Shown here piece by piece: positions 1-9,883 of a stretch of DNA of 9,883 nt (within the stretch, counting starts at the first letter, position 1; every line of letters starts with the position of its first letter). This DNA comes from CAZFAT01 sp964517075 (GTDB taxonomy: Bacteria > Acidobacteriota > Vicinamibacteria > Vicinamibacterales > SCN-69-37). A program made the position numbers and the translations under genes. Location: the NCBI GenBank assembly GCA_964517075.1, contig CAZFAT010000148.1:1-9883 (forward strand), given 5' to 3'. The notes beneath the pieces were generated by a model. It was not told where the DNA came from, made no database searches, and was given only the letters and a program-made list of their open reading frames with translations.

Positions 1-2885
<2,885 letters not shown>

Positions 2886-3593
2886 AGGCGGACAGCAGGT
2901 AGCCGTAGGCCAGCACGACGAGCGCGATGTGCGGCGCGGTGGCAATCGCGGCCATCACCGTGGCGACAATGATGATCTGCATGTAGGACTGCGTCCAGCC
3001 GAGGTTGATCGTCTTGAAGCTGCGGAACCGCAGCGTCGTGACCATCAGCGCGGCCGGCACCAGCACGATCGTCACGGCGGCCACCGCGCGCGCGATGCCG
3101 TCGAGCTGATCGGGCCACGCGAACACGGTGGACGCGATCAGGCCGGCGGCCGCCGGCGAGGGCATCCCGATGAAGTACCGCTTGTCCAGCTGCGCCGTGG
3201 TCGTCAGGTTGAAGCGGGCCAGCCGCATGGCGGCCGCGGTGACATAGACGAAGCCGGCCGCCCACCAGAAACGGCCAAGGTCGGACAGGCCCCAGGCGAA
3301 GGCCAGCATGGCCGGCGCGATCCCGAACGAGATGACGTCGGCGAGCGAGTCCAGTTCGAGGCCGAACGCGCTGGAGGTCTTCGTCAATCGGGCGATGCGG
3401 CCATCGAGCATATCGAGCACGACCGCCACGCCGACGAACGGCGCCGCGATCCCGAGCTCGCCGCGCATCGCGAAGATCACGCAGGCGTAGCCGCAGAACA
3501 TGTTGCCCACCGTGAAGATGGTGGGCAGCAGGTACAGGCCCCGGCGGTAGTGGCGTTCATCGCGCAGGGGGCGACGCGTGTGGAGGTCATCCG

Positions 3594-4229
3594 TCATGAC
3601 CGGCGGTCCTCGAGGCGCGCGATGACCGTCACACCCGCCGTCACCTGATCGCCGGGGCGGACGGCGAGGGTGGTGGTCAGCGGCAGGAAGACATCCATCC
3701 GCGATCCGAACTTCATCAGCCCTATTCTCTGTCCAGCGGCCACCTGCTCGCCCGGCCGCAGGCGGCAGACGACGCGGCGCGCCAGCACGCCGACGACCTG
3801 CCGCACCACGACGGTCGCGCCGTCCTGATCGAGCCAGATCTCCGAGTGTTCGTTCTCGTGCGCATCGGAGTGAAACGCGGCGCGGAACGATCCCGGGACG
3901 AGGTCGACGCGGCGCACGCGGCCCGCGACGGGAGTGCGATTGATGTGCACGTCGAGCAGGGACAGAAAGATGGTGACCTGGAGCCAGTCACCGGCGGGCG
4001 CTTCACCGGCCCGGGCGGCGCCGGCATGCATGACGCGGCCATCGGCCGGCGCCAGGACGAGGCGGGGATCGGGCGGCGAGACGCGGTCGGGATCGCGGAA
4101 GAACAGGGCGACGGCGACGGGCAGGACGAGCAGCGCGACCGCGCCGGCGGCGGGCGCCACGAACGCAGCCACGGCGGCCGGCACGGCGGCGGCGACCACG
4201 AACGGGATGGCGGCGCGATCGATACTCAC
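3594..4229 (-). CDS. psd: Phosphatidylserine decarboxylase proenzyme, short type
   Basis: Pyruvoyl enzyme converting phosphatidylserine to phosphatidylethanolamine and CO2 at the inner membrane. From the GTG at 4229 the protein has 211 residues, as in the short Psd family. Visible features are a hydrophobic N-terminus (about 6-43), 'FFRDPDR' (43-49), 'APADG' (60-64), 'DVHINRTPVAG' (93-103), 'HSDAHENEHS' (120-129) and the self-cleavage site 'KFGSRMDVFLP' (173-183), where Ser176 should become the pyruvoyl group. An in-frame ATG at 4250 would add seven residues but has no ribosome site. The GTG has AGGGG seven bases upstream and gives 'MSIDRAAIPF', which resembles known family starts, so I prefer it. 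The gene lies 55 bases after the DUF465 gene, and its TGA overlaps the ATG of pssA, so the decarboxylase precedes the synthase in transcription order. Confidence 0.93.
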   Translation of the reverse strand: MSIDRAAIPFVVAAAVPAAVAAFVAPAAGAVALLVLPVAVALFFRDPDRVSPPDPRLVLAPADGRVMHAGAARAGEAPAGDWLQVTIFLSLLDVHINRTPVAGRVRRVDLVPGSFRAAFHSDAHENEHSEIWLDQDGATVVVRQVVGVLARRVVCRLRPGEQVAAGQRIGLMKFGSRMDVFLPLTTTLAVRPGDQVTAGVTVIARLEDRRS

Positions 4230-4236
4230 AGACACA

Positions 4237-4241
4237 CCCCT
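4237..4241 (-). promoter_or_regulatory. Ribosome binding site favouring the psd GTG start
   Basis: AGGGG on the minus strand, seven bases before the GTG at 4229. The competing ATG at 4250 has only GC-rich sequence without a purine-rich match upstream, so this site decides the start. Confidence 0.55.
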
Positions 4242-4284
4242 GCCGCGCATGGCGGACGCCGCGGCCGTCCGGGCCCTGCCGCGC

Positions 4285-4536
4285 CTACGACCGCATCAGC
4301 GGTCTGGCGTGACGGGTTCGCACGATGGATTCGATGCGGTCCTTCAGTGCCAGCTTGCGCTTTTTCAATGCGGTCTCTTCGTATTGTTGTCGATCGCTGA
4401 GGTGGGAGAGGGCGGACAAGCGTCGAATCTGTTCGTCGAGCGCGTGGTGCTCCGAGACGAGCTGCCGGAAGGTTTCATCCTGCTGGAACAGCGCGGCTCG
4501 GACGTCGTCGTCCAGCGGGAGCTGTGCATCTGCCAT
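4285..4536 (-). CDS. DUF465 / YdcH family small coiled-coil protein
   Basis: An 83-residue protein of unknown function. Two predicted helices carry the DUF465 pattern: 'FRQLVSEHHALDEQIRRL' (23-40) matches the conserved 'L..EH..LD..I..L' helix, and 'LKKRKLALKDRIESIV' (57-72) matches the conserved 'LKK.KL.LKD.I' helix. Together they suggest a short antiparallel helical hairpin that is charged and probably cytoplasmic. The reading frame stays open far upstream through the gap and the antisense of tsaB-rimI, but the ATG at 4536 has a strong AAAGGAGG six bases ahead and begins where family similarity begins. The gene lies 62 bases after tsaB-rimI and 55 bases before psd on the same strand, so co-transcription is likely. 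A link to phospholipid synthesis or tRNA modification cannot be read from the sequence. Confidence 0.9.
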   Translation of the reverse strand: MADAQLPLDDDVRAALFQQDETFRQLVSEHHALDEQIRRLSALSHLSDRQQYEETALKKRKLALKDRIESIVRTRHARPLMRS

Positions 4537-4542
4537 GCTCCG

Positions 4543-4548
4543 CCTCCT
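4543..4548 (-). promoter_or_regulatory. Strong Shine-Dalgarno of the DUF465 gene
   Basis: A perfect AGGAGG (within AAAGGAGG, 4543-4550) lies six bases before the ATG at 4536. It is the strongest ribosome site in the window and fixes the start of this small gene against the much longer open frame upstream. Confidence 0.8.
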
Positions 4549-4598
4549 TTGTTGATCGATCGGGATCACGCCCCGCAAGGCCCCGATGAGGCGCCACG

Positions 4599-5774
4599 CT
4601 ACCACAATGTCGGGACCCGATGCCACAGGACGAGTGCGTCCTCTCGGGGCTCCTGGTAGTAGCCCGATCGGAGGCCTTCGACCTGAAACCCGAGGCCCTC
4701 GTACAGCGCCCGCGCGGGCTCGTTGGAACGGCGCACTTCGAGCGTGGCCGACCGGGTGCCTGCGGCCGCGGCCTCGCGCAGCACGTGCTGCAGGAGCCGC
4801 CGCGCCACGCCGCGTCGCCGCCACGTCGGGTCCACCGCCAGGCTGTTGATGTGCAGTTCGTCGAACACCATCCAGCACGCGCAATAGGCCACGAGCGCGC
4901 CGCCGGGGGCCTGCATCAGGTACAGACGCGCCACGTCCGTGTTCTCCAGTTCCCATCGAATCGCCTCGGCGCCCCACGCGTTGGTGAAGGTCGCCCGCTG
5001 CAAGTCGGCCACGGCGGACAAATCCTCGGTTCCGGATGCCCGGCGGATCAGATAGGCCTCGGCCGGTTGTGGCCGGGCGCGCGCGCGCGCGCGGGCGATG
5101 ACGGCGTCCGGACGGCGGACGTAGATGGGCCGCAGGGCGTGCGGAAGCACGGCTCGTCCGGGATCGCCAGCGGCGATCGTGGCGGCGGTCGCCGCCAGCG
5201 CCTCCGCGGGCGACGAGATGACCGCGTCGCCCAGACCGGTCTCGAACGCCGCCGCGTACCGCAGGGCGCCGTTGCCGACGACGGTGACCCGCCGGCCGCG
5301 GACGCAGCCGCGAAGGCGCTCGACCGCGTGGGCCGGTGTGGCCGACAGCGGCTCGATCACAGTCTGCGGACCGCCAGACCCGGTTTCGTAGGCCGCGAGA
5401 AAGACGTCGCCCCGCTGTCCGTCGAGGCACGGCACGACCAGCGTCCCAGGCGGGGCCGGACGAAGCAGCGGCGCGGCCAGCGCTTCCAGGGTGGGGACCG
5501 CGACCACCGGCCGGCCGGTCGCGAGGGCGAGTCCCTGGATGGCCGCAATGCCCACGCGCAGGCCCGTGAACGATCCCGGACCTGACACGACCGCGAAGAG
5601 GTCGACGTCGGCCAGCGTTCGTCCGGCGGCCGCGAGCGTGTCGACGAGTTCGCCGGGGAGACGTTCGGCGTGCGTTCTGGCCGGGTCGGCGCTCGTGTGC
5701 GCCCGGCACACGCCGTGATCCCAGATCGCCACGCTGCCCTCACGCGTCGCGGTCTCCAGCGCCAGAACGAGCAT
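4599..5774 (-). CDS. tsaB-rimI: Fused TsaB (t6A37 tRNA modification) - RimI (S18 N-acetyltransferase)
   Basis: A 391-residue two-domain protein. Residues 1 to about 225 are TsaB, the non-catalytic partner of TsaD in making N6-threonylcarbamoyladenosine at position 37 of ANN-decoding tRNAs: 'LALETAT' (4-10), 'VSGPGSFTGLRVGIAAIQGLAL' (63-84), and a terminal 'LRPIYVRRPDA' (214-224). Residues from about 241 to 391 are a GNAT domain like RimI, which acetylates the N-terminal alanine of ribosomal protein S18: 'ELHINSLAVDPTWRRRGVARRLL' (306-328) holds the acetyl-CoA loop RRRGVA, and 'LEVRRSNEPARALYEGLGF' (345-363) holds Glu346 and Tyr358, matching the catalytic pair known in RimI. 'YYQEPREDALVL' (372-383) is also RimI-like. 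The linker is rich in Ala-Arg. Separate neighbouring tsaB and rimI genes are common and fused forms are known. The ATG at 5774 has only a distant GGGGAG (15 bases), so initiation may be weak or nearly leaderless. First gene of the minus-strand cluster. Confidence 0.94.
   Translation of the reverse strand: MLVLALETATREGSVAIWDHGVCRAHTSADPARTHAERLPGELVDTLAAAGRTLADVDLFAVVSGPGSFTGLRVGIAAIQGLALATGRPVVAVPTLEALAAPLLRPAPPGTLVVPCLDGQRGDVFLAAYETGSGGPQTVIEPLSATPAHAVERLRGCVRGRRVTVVGNGALRYAAAFETGLGDAVISSPAEALAATAATIAAGDPGRAVLPHALRPIYVRRPDAVIARARARARPQPAEAYLIRRASGTEDLSAVADLQRATFTNAWGAEAIRWELENTDVARLYLMQAPGGALVAYCACWMVFDELHINSLAVDPTWRRRGVARRLLQHVLREAAAAGTRSATLEVRRSNEPARALYEGLGFQVEGLRSGYYQEPREDALVLWHRVPTLW
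5077..5093. repeat. Alternating GC dinucleotide tract
   Basis: Seventeen uninterrupted alternating G and C bases inside tsaB-rimI, encoding Arg-Ala repeats (about residues 228-233) in the linker between the domains. Alternating GC of this kind can adopt Z-DNA and can slip during replication. A two-base slip would break the frame before the RimI half. Confidence 0.8.
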
Positions 5775-5782
5775 CGCGCCAA

Positions 5783-5791
5783 TGTTATACT
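5783..5791 (+). promoter_or_regulatory. Candidate extended -10 promoter for mutS
   Basis: TG, one base, then TATACT (5786-5791) matches the extended -10 form of a sigma-70 promoter, which can work without a good -35; the -35 position reads CAGAAC and is not convincing. Transcription would begin near 5797-5799, giving a leader of about 49 bases before the mutS ATG. Confidence 0.4.
5784..5789 (-). promoter_or_regulatory. Candidate -10 element for the tsaB-rimI cluster
   Basis: TATAAC on the minus strand lies just upstream of the tsaB ATG at 5774. It would start transcription only a few bases before the ATG, giving a nearly leaderless message, consistent with the lack of a well-placed ribosome site. 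It overlaps the mutS -10 candidate. No -35 was recognised. Confidence 0.2.
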
Positions 5792-5846
5792 CCCCGATGA
5801 TCCGGTCTTTCCCCGCGCCGACGCCCGATCGACGCGATACTTCCGC

Positions 5847-8495
5847 ATGACATCGTCAGTGCCTTCGTCTGCATCGCTCGAGACGGCCACACCGGCGATG
5901 CGCCAGTACCTCGACGTCAAGCGCCAGCATCGCGACGCGATCGTCTTCTTCCGGATGGGCGATTTCTACGAGATGTTCTACGAGGACGCGCTCACGGCCT
6001 CGCGCGTGCTCGAGCTGACGCTGACGTCACGCGCCAAGGATCCGCGAGGCGCGGCGATTCCCATGTGCGGCGTGCCCTTTCATGCCGCCGACACCTACCT
6101 GGCCCGGCTGGTCCGCAAGGGCTACCGCGTGGCCATCTGCGATCAGATCGGCGATCCCCGCGCCGCGAAGGGCATCGTCAAGCGCGAGGTGACGCGCGTC
6201 GTGTCGCCCGGCACGTTCACCGACGCGTCCTATCTCGACGCGCGCGAACCGGCATTTCTCGCCGCCGTGTGCACGACGGCGGGCACCGATCTGCGGTGGG
6301 GACTCGCCTTTCTCGACGTCTCGACCGGCGAGTTCGCCGCCGCGGAATTCACCGGGCCCGCCGCGGCGGCCGCCGTCGCGGCCGAGCTCGCGGTGCTCAG
6401 GCCGCGGGAGCTCCTGGCCGTCGAGGATGCCGACCTGGGCCCCGCCACGACGTCCCTCCTGCCCGGCTGCCGCCTCACGCGTGTCGACGGATGGACGATG
6501 GAGCCGACCCGCGCGGGTGAGGCGCTCTGCACGCAACTGCAGGCGGCATCGCTGTCGGGGTTTGGTCTCGACCGGACACCGGCGGCGGTCGGCGCCGCAG
6601 GCGGGATCCTGTCGTACCTGTACGACACGCAGCGCACCGATCTCTCGCACGTGCGCAGCATCGCCCTGCGCGCGACGGCCGACGCCCTGATCATCGATCC
6701 GTCGACGCTCCGGCACCTCAACGTCCTCGAAGGGGCTGACGGCGGGCGGGCGGGTTCGCTTCTCGACGGTCTCGATCGGAGCCTTACGGCGATGGGCGGC
6801 CGGCTGCTGCGGCAGTGGCTCGTGCGGCCGCTCGTGGCGCTGGCGCGGATTCAGGACCGGCTGGACGCGGTCGAGGACTTCGCGTTTCGCGCGACGGAGC
6901 GCGGGCGGCTGCGCGACCTGCTCAAGGGCATGCACGATCTGGAACGCCTCGTCGCGCGCGCCTCGCTCGGCACCGCCGGGCCGCGCGACCTGCTGGCCGC
7001 CGGCCAGTCGATGCTGCTGCTGCCACGGCTGCGCACGGCCGTCGGGGACTGCCAGGCGCCGCTCGTCCGGAGCCTCGTCGCGGAAATCGACGACCTCACC
7101 GACGTCCGCGACGCCATTCTCCAGACCATCGTCGACGAGCCGCCGGCGGTGGCGCGGGAGGGCGGCGTCGTCCGCGACGGCGTGGACGGAGATCTGGATG
7201 CGCTGCGGGCCCGCAGTCGTGGCGGCAAAGCGGCCATCGCCGCGCTCGAAGAGGCGGAACGGCGACGAACCGGCATCACCTCCCTCAAGGTCCGATTCAA
7301 CCGCGTCTTCGGGTACTACATCGAGATCTCGAAGGCGAACCTCGCGGGCGTGCCTGACGACTACATCCGGAAGCAGACGATCGCCGGCGGCGAGCGCTAC
7401 ATCACTCCGGCGCTCAAGGAGTACGAGGACAGCGTGCTCGGCGCCGACGAGCGCATCGCGGCGCGGGAAGTCGAGATCGTCGAGGCCTTGCGCCGTCGGG
7501 TGGCGGCCGAGGCGCCGCGGATTCTCGACACGGCGAGGGTCGTCGCCACGCTGGACGTGCTCGCGGCGTTCGCCGAAACCGCCGCGGCCGCCAACTTCAC
7601 GAAGCCGTTCGTCCACGACGGCGACGAATTCCAGGCGGCTGACGCGCGGCATCCGATTGTCGAGCGCCATCTGGCCGGCGCGTTCGTGCCGAACGACGTC
7701 AGCCTGGACGGCGCCACGACGCAGTTGATGATCCTGACCGGACCCAACATGGGCGGCAAGTCGACCTACCTCCGGCAGGTCGCCCTGCTCGCCCTCCTGG
7801 CGCAGGCCGGATCCTTCGTGCCGGCGCGCTCCGCGAAACTCGCGGTCATCGACCGGATCTACGCGCGCGTGGGCGCCTCCGACAACATCGCGCGCGGCCA
7901 GTCCACGTTCATGGTGGAAATGCAGGAGACGGCGGCCATTCTGCACACGGCCACGCGGCGCAGCCTCGTCATCCTCGACGAGATTGGCCGTGGCACGGCC
8001 ACCTTCGACGGCCTGAGCCTGGCGTGGGCCGTGGCCGAGCATCTGGCGTCGAACGACTACGCGCGCCCGAAGACCATCTTTGCCACGCACTACCACGAGC
8101 TCACCGACCTGGCGGACGCCCTGCCCGGCGTCGTGAACTGTCACGTGGCCGCACGGGAGTATCGCGATGAGATCGTCTTCCTGCACAAGATCGTGCCGGG
8201 GCGATCGGACCGGAGCTATGGCATTCAGGTCGCGCGCCTCGCCGGCCTGCCGGCCAGCGTGGTGCGACGCGCCGCGGAGATTCTGCGGGCGCTCGAGCAG
8301 GACGAGCTGCAGCGCGGCGGGCGGCCGAGCGTGAGCGGACCGCCGGCGCCGGATCACCGCCAGATGGGGTTGTTCCAGCCGCCGCCGGCGCCGCATCCCG
8401 TGCTCGATCGGCTGCGACAGGTGGACGTCGATCGGCTCACCCCGCTCGACGCCCTGACACTCGTGGCCGATCTCAAGCGCGAGGCGGACGCATGA
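5847..8495 (+). CDS. mutS: DNA mismatch repair protein MutS
   Basis: ATPase that recognises base mismatches and small insertion loops and recruits MutL. The 882-residue protein is complete and close to the family's usual size. Visible in order: mismatch-binding 'FFRMGDFYEMFYEDA' (34-48) with the Phe-x-Glu pair at F40 and E42; connector; lever and clamp with 'FNRVFGYYIEISKAN' (484-498) and 'GGERYITPALKEYED' (514-528); Walker A 'TGPNMGGKST' (631-640); signature 'NIARGQSTFMVEM' (680-692); Walker B 'LVILDEIGRGT' (707-717); 'THYHEL' (747-752); 'SYGIQVARLAGLP' (790-802); a proline-rich linker and short C-terminal helical tail (about 845-882). The frame is open upstream to 5670, but that part is antisense to tsaB. 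The ATG at 5847 gives the normal spacing to 'TPAMRQYL'. No clear ribosome site precedes it. The stop overlaps the next gene's start as ATGA. Confidence 0.97.
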   Translation: MTSSVPSSASLETATPAMRQYLDVKRQHRDAIVFFRMGDFYEMFYEDALTASRVLELTLTSRAKDPRGAAIPMCGVPFHAADTYLARLVRKGYRVAICDQIGDPRAAKGIVKREVTRVVSPGTFTDASYLDAREPAFLAAVCTTAGTDLRWGLAFLDVSTGEFAAAEFTGPAAAAAVAAELAVLRPRELLAVEDADLGPATTSLLPGCRLTRVDGWTMEPTRAGEALCTQLQAASLSGFGLDRTPAAVGAAGGILSYLYDTQRTDLSHVRSIALRATADALIIDPSTLRHLNVLEGADGGRAGSLLDGLDRSLTAMGGRLLRQWLVRPLVALARIQDRLDAVEDFAFRATERGRLRDLLKGMHDLERLVARASLGTAGPRDLLAAGQSMLLLPRLRTAVGDCQAPLVRSLVAEIDDLTDVRDAILQTIVDEPPAVAREGGVVRDGVDGDLDALRARSRGGKAAIAALEEAERRRTGITSLKVRFNRVFGYYIEISKANLAGVPDDYIRKQTIAGGERYITPALKEYEDSVLGADERIAAREVEIVEALRRRVAAEAPRILDTARVVATLDVLAAFAETAAAANFTKPFVHDGDEFQAADARHPIVERHLAGAFVPNDVSLDGATTQLMILTGPNMGGKSTYLRQVALLALLAQAGSFVPARSAKLAVIDRIYARVGASDNIARGQSTFMVEMQETAAILHTATRRSLVILDEIGRGTATFDGLSLAWAVAEHLASNDYARPKTIFATHYHELTDLADALPGVVNCHVAAREYRDEIVFLHKIVPGRSDRSYGIQVARLAGLPASVVRRAAEILRALEQDELQRGGRPSVSGPPAPDHRQMGLFQPPPAPHPVLDRLRQVDVDRLTPLDALTLVADLKREADA

Positions 8496-9883
8496 CACGG
8501 CGGTGGGCGGCGGTGGCGCTGGCCCTGCTCGCGGCGTCGGCGTGCCGCGAGGCCCCCCCGTCGCCGCCGGGTACGATCGTCCTCGGGACGCCCAACTCGC
8601 CGACAAGTCTGGATCCCGGCATCGGCCTCGACGAGGCCTCGCAGCGCATCCATCAGCTCCTCTTCGACTCGCTGCTGACGATCGACGATCACCTGCGGAT
8701 CGTACCGGACCTGGCGGTGCGCTTCGAGACCGCGGATTCCCAGACCTGGATCGCCGAGATTCCGCCGGGCGTCCGGTTCCACGATGGCCGCGAGATGACG
8801 GCCGCCGATGTGGTCTATACGTACCGCCGATTCCTCGATCCCGCGTTCGTGTCCGGCCGCAAGGGGGCGTATCGCGACCTCGCCGCGGTCGATGCCGTGG
8901 ATCGCTACACCACGGCGTTCCGGCTGACCGCGCCGTCAGCCGCGTTCCCCGCCAACCTCGTGATGATGGGCATCGTGCCCGACGGATCGGCCGCGACGGT
9001 GGCCCAGGCGCCCGTCGGCAGCGGACCGTACCGGTTCGTCGAGATGATCCGCGACGACCATGTGACACTCGCGGCCTTCGACGACTACTACCAGGGGCGG
9101 CCGACCAACCACGGCATCGTCATCAAAGTCGTACCCGATGAGACGATGCGGGGACTCGAGCTGCGCAAGGGCGACGTGGATCTGGTCGTGAATGACCTCT
9201 CGCCGGATCTGGTGCACGAGCTGTCGGAGGAGCCGGCCCTGTCGGTCGTCACCGGTCCCGGCACGGACTACGGATATATCGGCCTGAATCTGCGCGATCC
9301 GCTCCTCGCCGACGTCCGCGTCCGCCACGCCATCGGCTACGCCGTGAACCACGCGGACCTCGTCACGTATCTGCGACGCGGCCTGGCGCGCCAGACGCCG
9401 GGGCTGCTGCCGGACATGTCGTGGGCCTTCGCGGAGGACGCGTTCCGCTTCACCCACGATCCGGCGCGCGCGCGGGCCCTGCTCGACGCCGCCGGCTTCC
9501 CCGACCCGGATGGCGAGGGGCCGGCCCCGCGGATTCGTCTCACCCTCAAGACGTCCACGTCCGAGGCCTACCGGCTCCAGGCCGCGGTCCTGCAGGCGCA
9601 GTTCGCCGAAGCCGGCATCGCGCTCGATCTCCGATCGTTCGAGTTCGCGACGCTGTTCGCCGACATCATCCGGGGCAACGTGCAGCTCTACACGCTGATT
9701 TACGTGGGCGTGGCCGATCCGGACATCCTGCGGCGCGTCTTCCATTCGTCCCAGGTCCCGCCGAGCGGCTTCAACCGGGGTCACTACCGCAATCCCGAGG
9801 TCGATCGGCTCCTGGACGTGGCGACGTCCTCGCTGGATGAGGCGGACCGGCGCCGCGCCTACATCGAGGCGCAGCGGCTGATC
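8492..9883 (+). CDS. Family 5 ABC transporter solute-binding lipoprotein (3' partial)
   Basis: Probable envelope lipoprotein that binds oligopeptides or similar solutes and delivers them to an ABC permease (OppA/DppA-type, SBP_bac_5). The 464 codons present have no stop and run off the window. Residues 1-18 look like a lipoprotein signal: 'MTRRW', a hydrophobic stretch, then 'AASAC' with Cys18; the -3 residue is Ala rather than the usual Leu. Family features include 'GTPNSPTSLDPG' (32-43), 'FHDGREMTAADVVYTYRRFLDP' (about 96-117), 'APVGSGPYRF', 'DLVVNDLSPDLV', 'YGYIGLNLRDPLLADVRVRHAIGYAVN' and 'YRNPEVDRLLDVA'. Full family members run to roughly 500-550 residues, so a modest C-terminal part is missing. 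The ATG overlaps the mutS TGA, with GAGG seven bases upstream (8481-8484) inside mutS. No permease or ATPase gene is visible; they may lie downstream. Substrate unknown. Confidence 0.92.
   Translation, partial: MTRRWAAVALALLAASACREAPPSPPGTIVLGTPNSPTSLDPGIGLDEASQRIHQLLFDSLLTIDDHLRIVPDLAVRFETADSQTWIAEIPPGVRFHDGREMTAADVVYTYRRFLDPAFVSGRKGAYRDLAAVDAVDRYTTAFRLTAPSAAFPANLVMMGIVPDGSAATVAQAPVGSGPYRFVEMIRDDHVTLAAFDDYYQGRPTNHGIVIKVVPDETMRGLELRKGDVDLVVNDLSPDLVHELSEEPALSVVTGPGTDYGYIGLNLRDPLLADVRVRHAIGYAVNHADLVTYLRRGLARQTPGLLPDMSWAFAEDAFRFTHDPARARALLDAAGFPDPDGEGPAPRIRLTLKTSTSEAYRLQAAVLQAQFAEAGIALDLRSFEFATLFADIIRGNVQLYTLIYVGVADPDILRRVFHSSQVPPSGFNRGHYRNPEVDRLLDVATSSLDEADRRRAYIEAQRLI

Larger units (their letters stand above)
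5775..5846. other. Divergent intergenic region between tsaB-rimI and mutS
   Basis: This 72-base gap separates the starts of the two divergent transcription units and must hold or adjoin their promoters. It contains one AT-rich core (5781-5791) in GC-rich surroundings. That core reads TGTTATACT on the plus strand and GTATAAC on the minus strand, so -10-like elements for both directions overlap. No clear -35 hexamer, operator palindrome or RNA gene was seen. A CGACGC hexamer occurs twice just before mutS, without evident role. Confidence 0.6.

Noticed and set aside
4537..4598. Possible terminator between tsaB-rimI and the DUF465 gene
   Set aside because: Only imperfect GC-rich pairing (GGCGCC with GGGGCC) and no following T run on the minus strand, so read-through to the downstream genes is more likely.
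4537..5709. Upstream extension of the DUF465 reading frame to 474 codons
   Set aside because: The extension is out of frame with tsaB-rimI on the same strand and is low-complexity. The AGGAGG at 4543-4548 and family similarity place the start at 4536.
5670..5846. N-terminal extension of MutS by 59 residues
   Set aside because: It overlaps the start of the divergent tsaB gene and the probable promoter, and MutS proteins normally begin shortly before the 'TP..QQYL' segment, as the ATG at 5847 provides.
6027..9068. Open frame of 1013 codons on the minus strand opposite mutS and the lipoprotein gene
   Set aside because: It is antisense to two clear genes, spans their boundary, is rich in Arg, Gly and Pro with no recognisable domain, and is expected by chance where high third-position GC removes stop codons from the opposite strand.
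8503..9141. Plus-strand open frame of 212 codons at the start of the lipoprotein gene
   Set aside because: It is in a different frame from the one encoding the signal peptide and family motifs, and its product is Arg/Gly/Pro-rich low-complexity sequence.
8936..9784. Open frame of 282 codons on the minus strand opposite the lipoprotein gene
   Set aside because: It has no recognisable motif and lies opposite a continuous solute-binding protein frame with clear family features.

Overview
This is a GC-rich, almost fully coding bacterial chromosome segment with housekeeping genes. Base composition, the TsaB-RimI fusion and the long NtrY-like kinase would fit Acidobacteriota (Vicinamibacteria-like), but that placement is inference, because no rRNA or other marker is present.

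Layout: (1) Positions 1-2885, + strand: most of a large NtrY-like membrane sensor histidine kinase whose 5' end lies before the window. (2) Positions 2824-5774, - strand: a compact four-gene cluster read right to left: a fused tsaB-rimI gene, a small DUF465/YdcH-family gene, psd and pssA. Its last gene converges on the kinase gene, and their 3' ends overlap by 62 bases. (3) Positions 5775-5846: a 72-base divergent intergenic region with a plausible extended -10 promoter for mutS. (4) Positions 5847-8495, + strand: a complete mutS. (5) Position 8492 to the window end, + strand: a family 5 (oligopeptide-type) ABC solute-binding lipoprotein, overlapping mutS by ATGA and cut off by the window edge.

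How the genes work together: TsaB supports the t6A37 modification of tRNA, and the fused RimI domain should acetylate the N-terminus of ribosomal protein S18. Psd and PssA are consecutive enzymes of phosphatidylethanolamine synthesis: PssA makes phosphatidylserine from CDP-diacylglycerol and serine, and Psd decarboxylates it. Their ATGA overlap suggests coupled translation. MutS initiates mismatch repair, and its overlap with a peptide-binding lipoprotein looks like compact packing rather than shared function.

I found no mobile element, CRISPR array, tRNA, rRNA or phage gene, and no convincing new system. The points most worth a second look are the fused TsaB-RimI protein with its linker encoded by a GC-alternating tract, the elaborate sensor of the histidine kinase, the 62-base convergent coding overlap, and the start-codon and promoter details.
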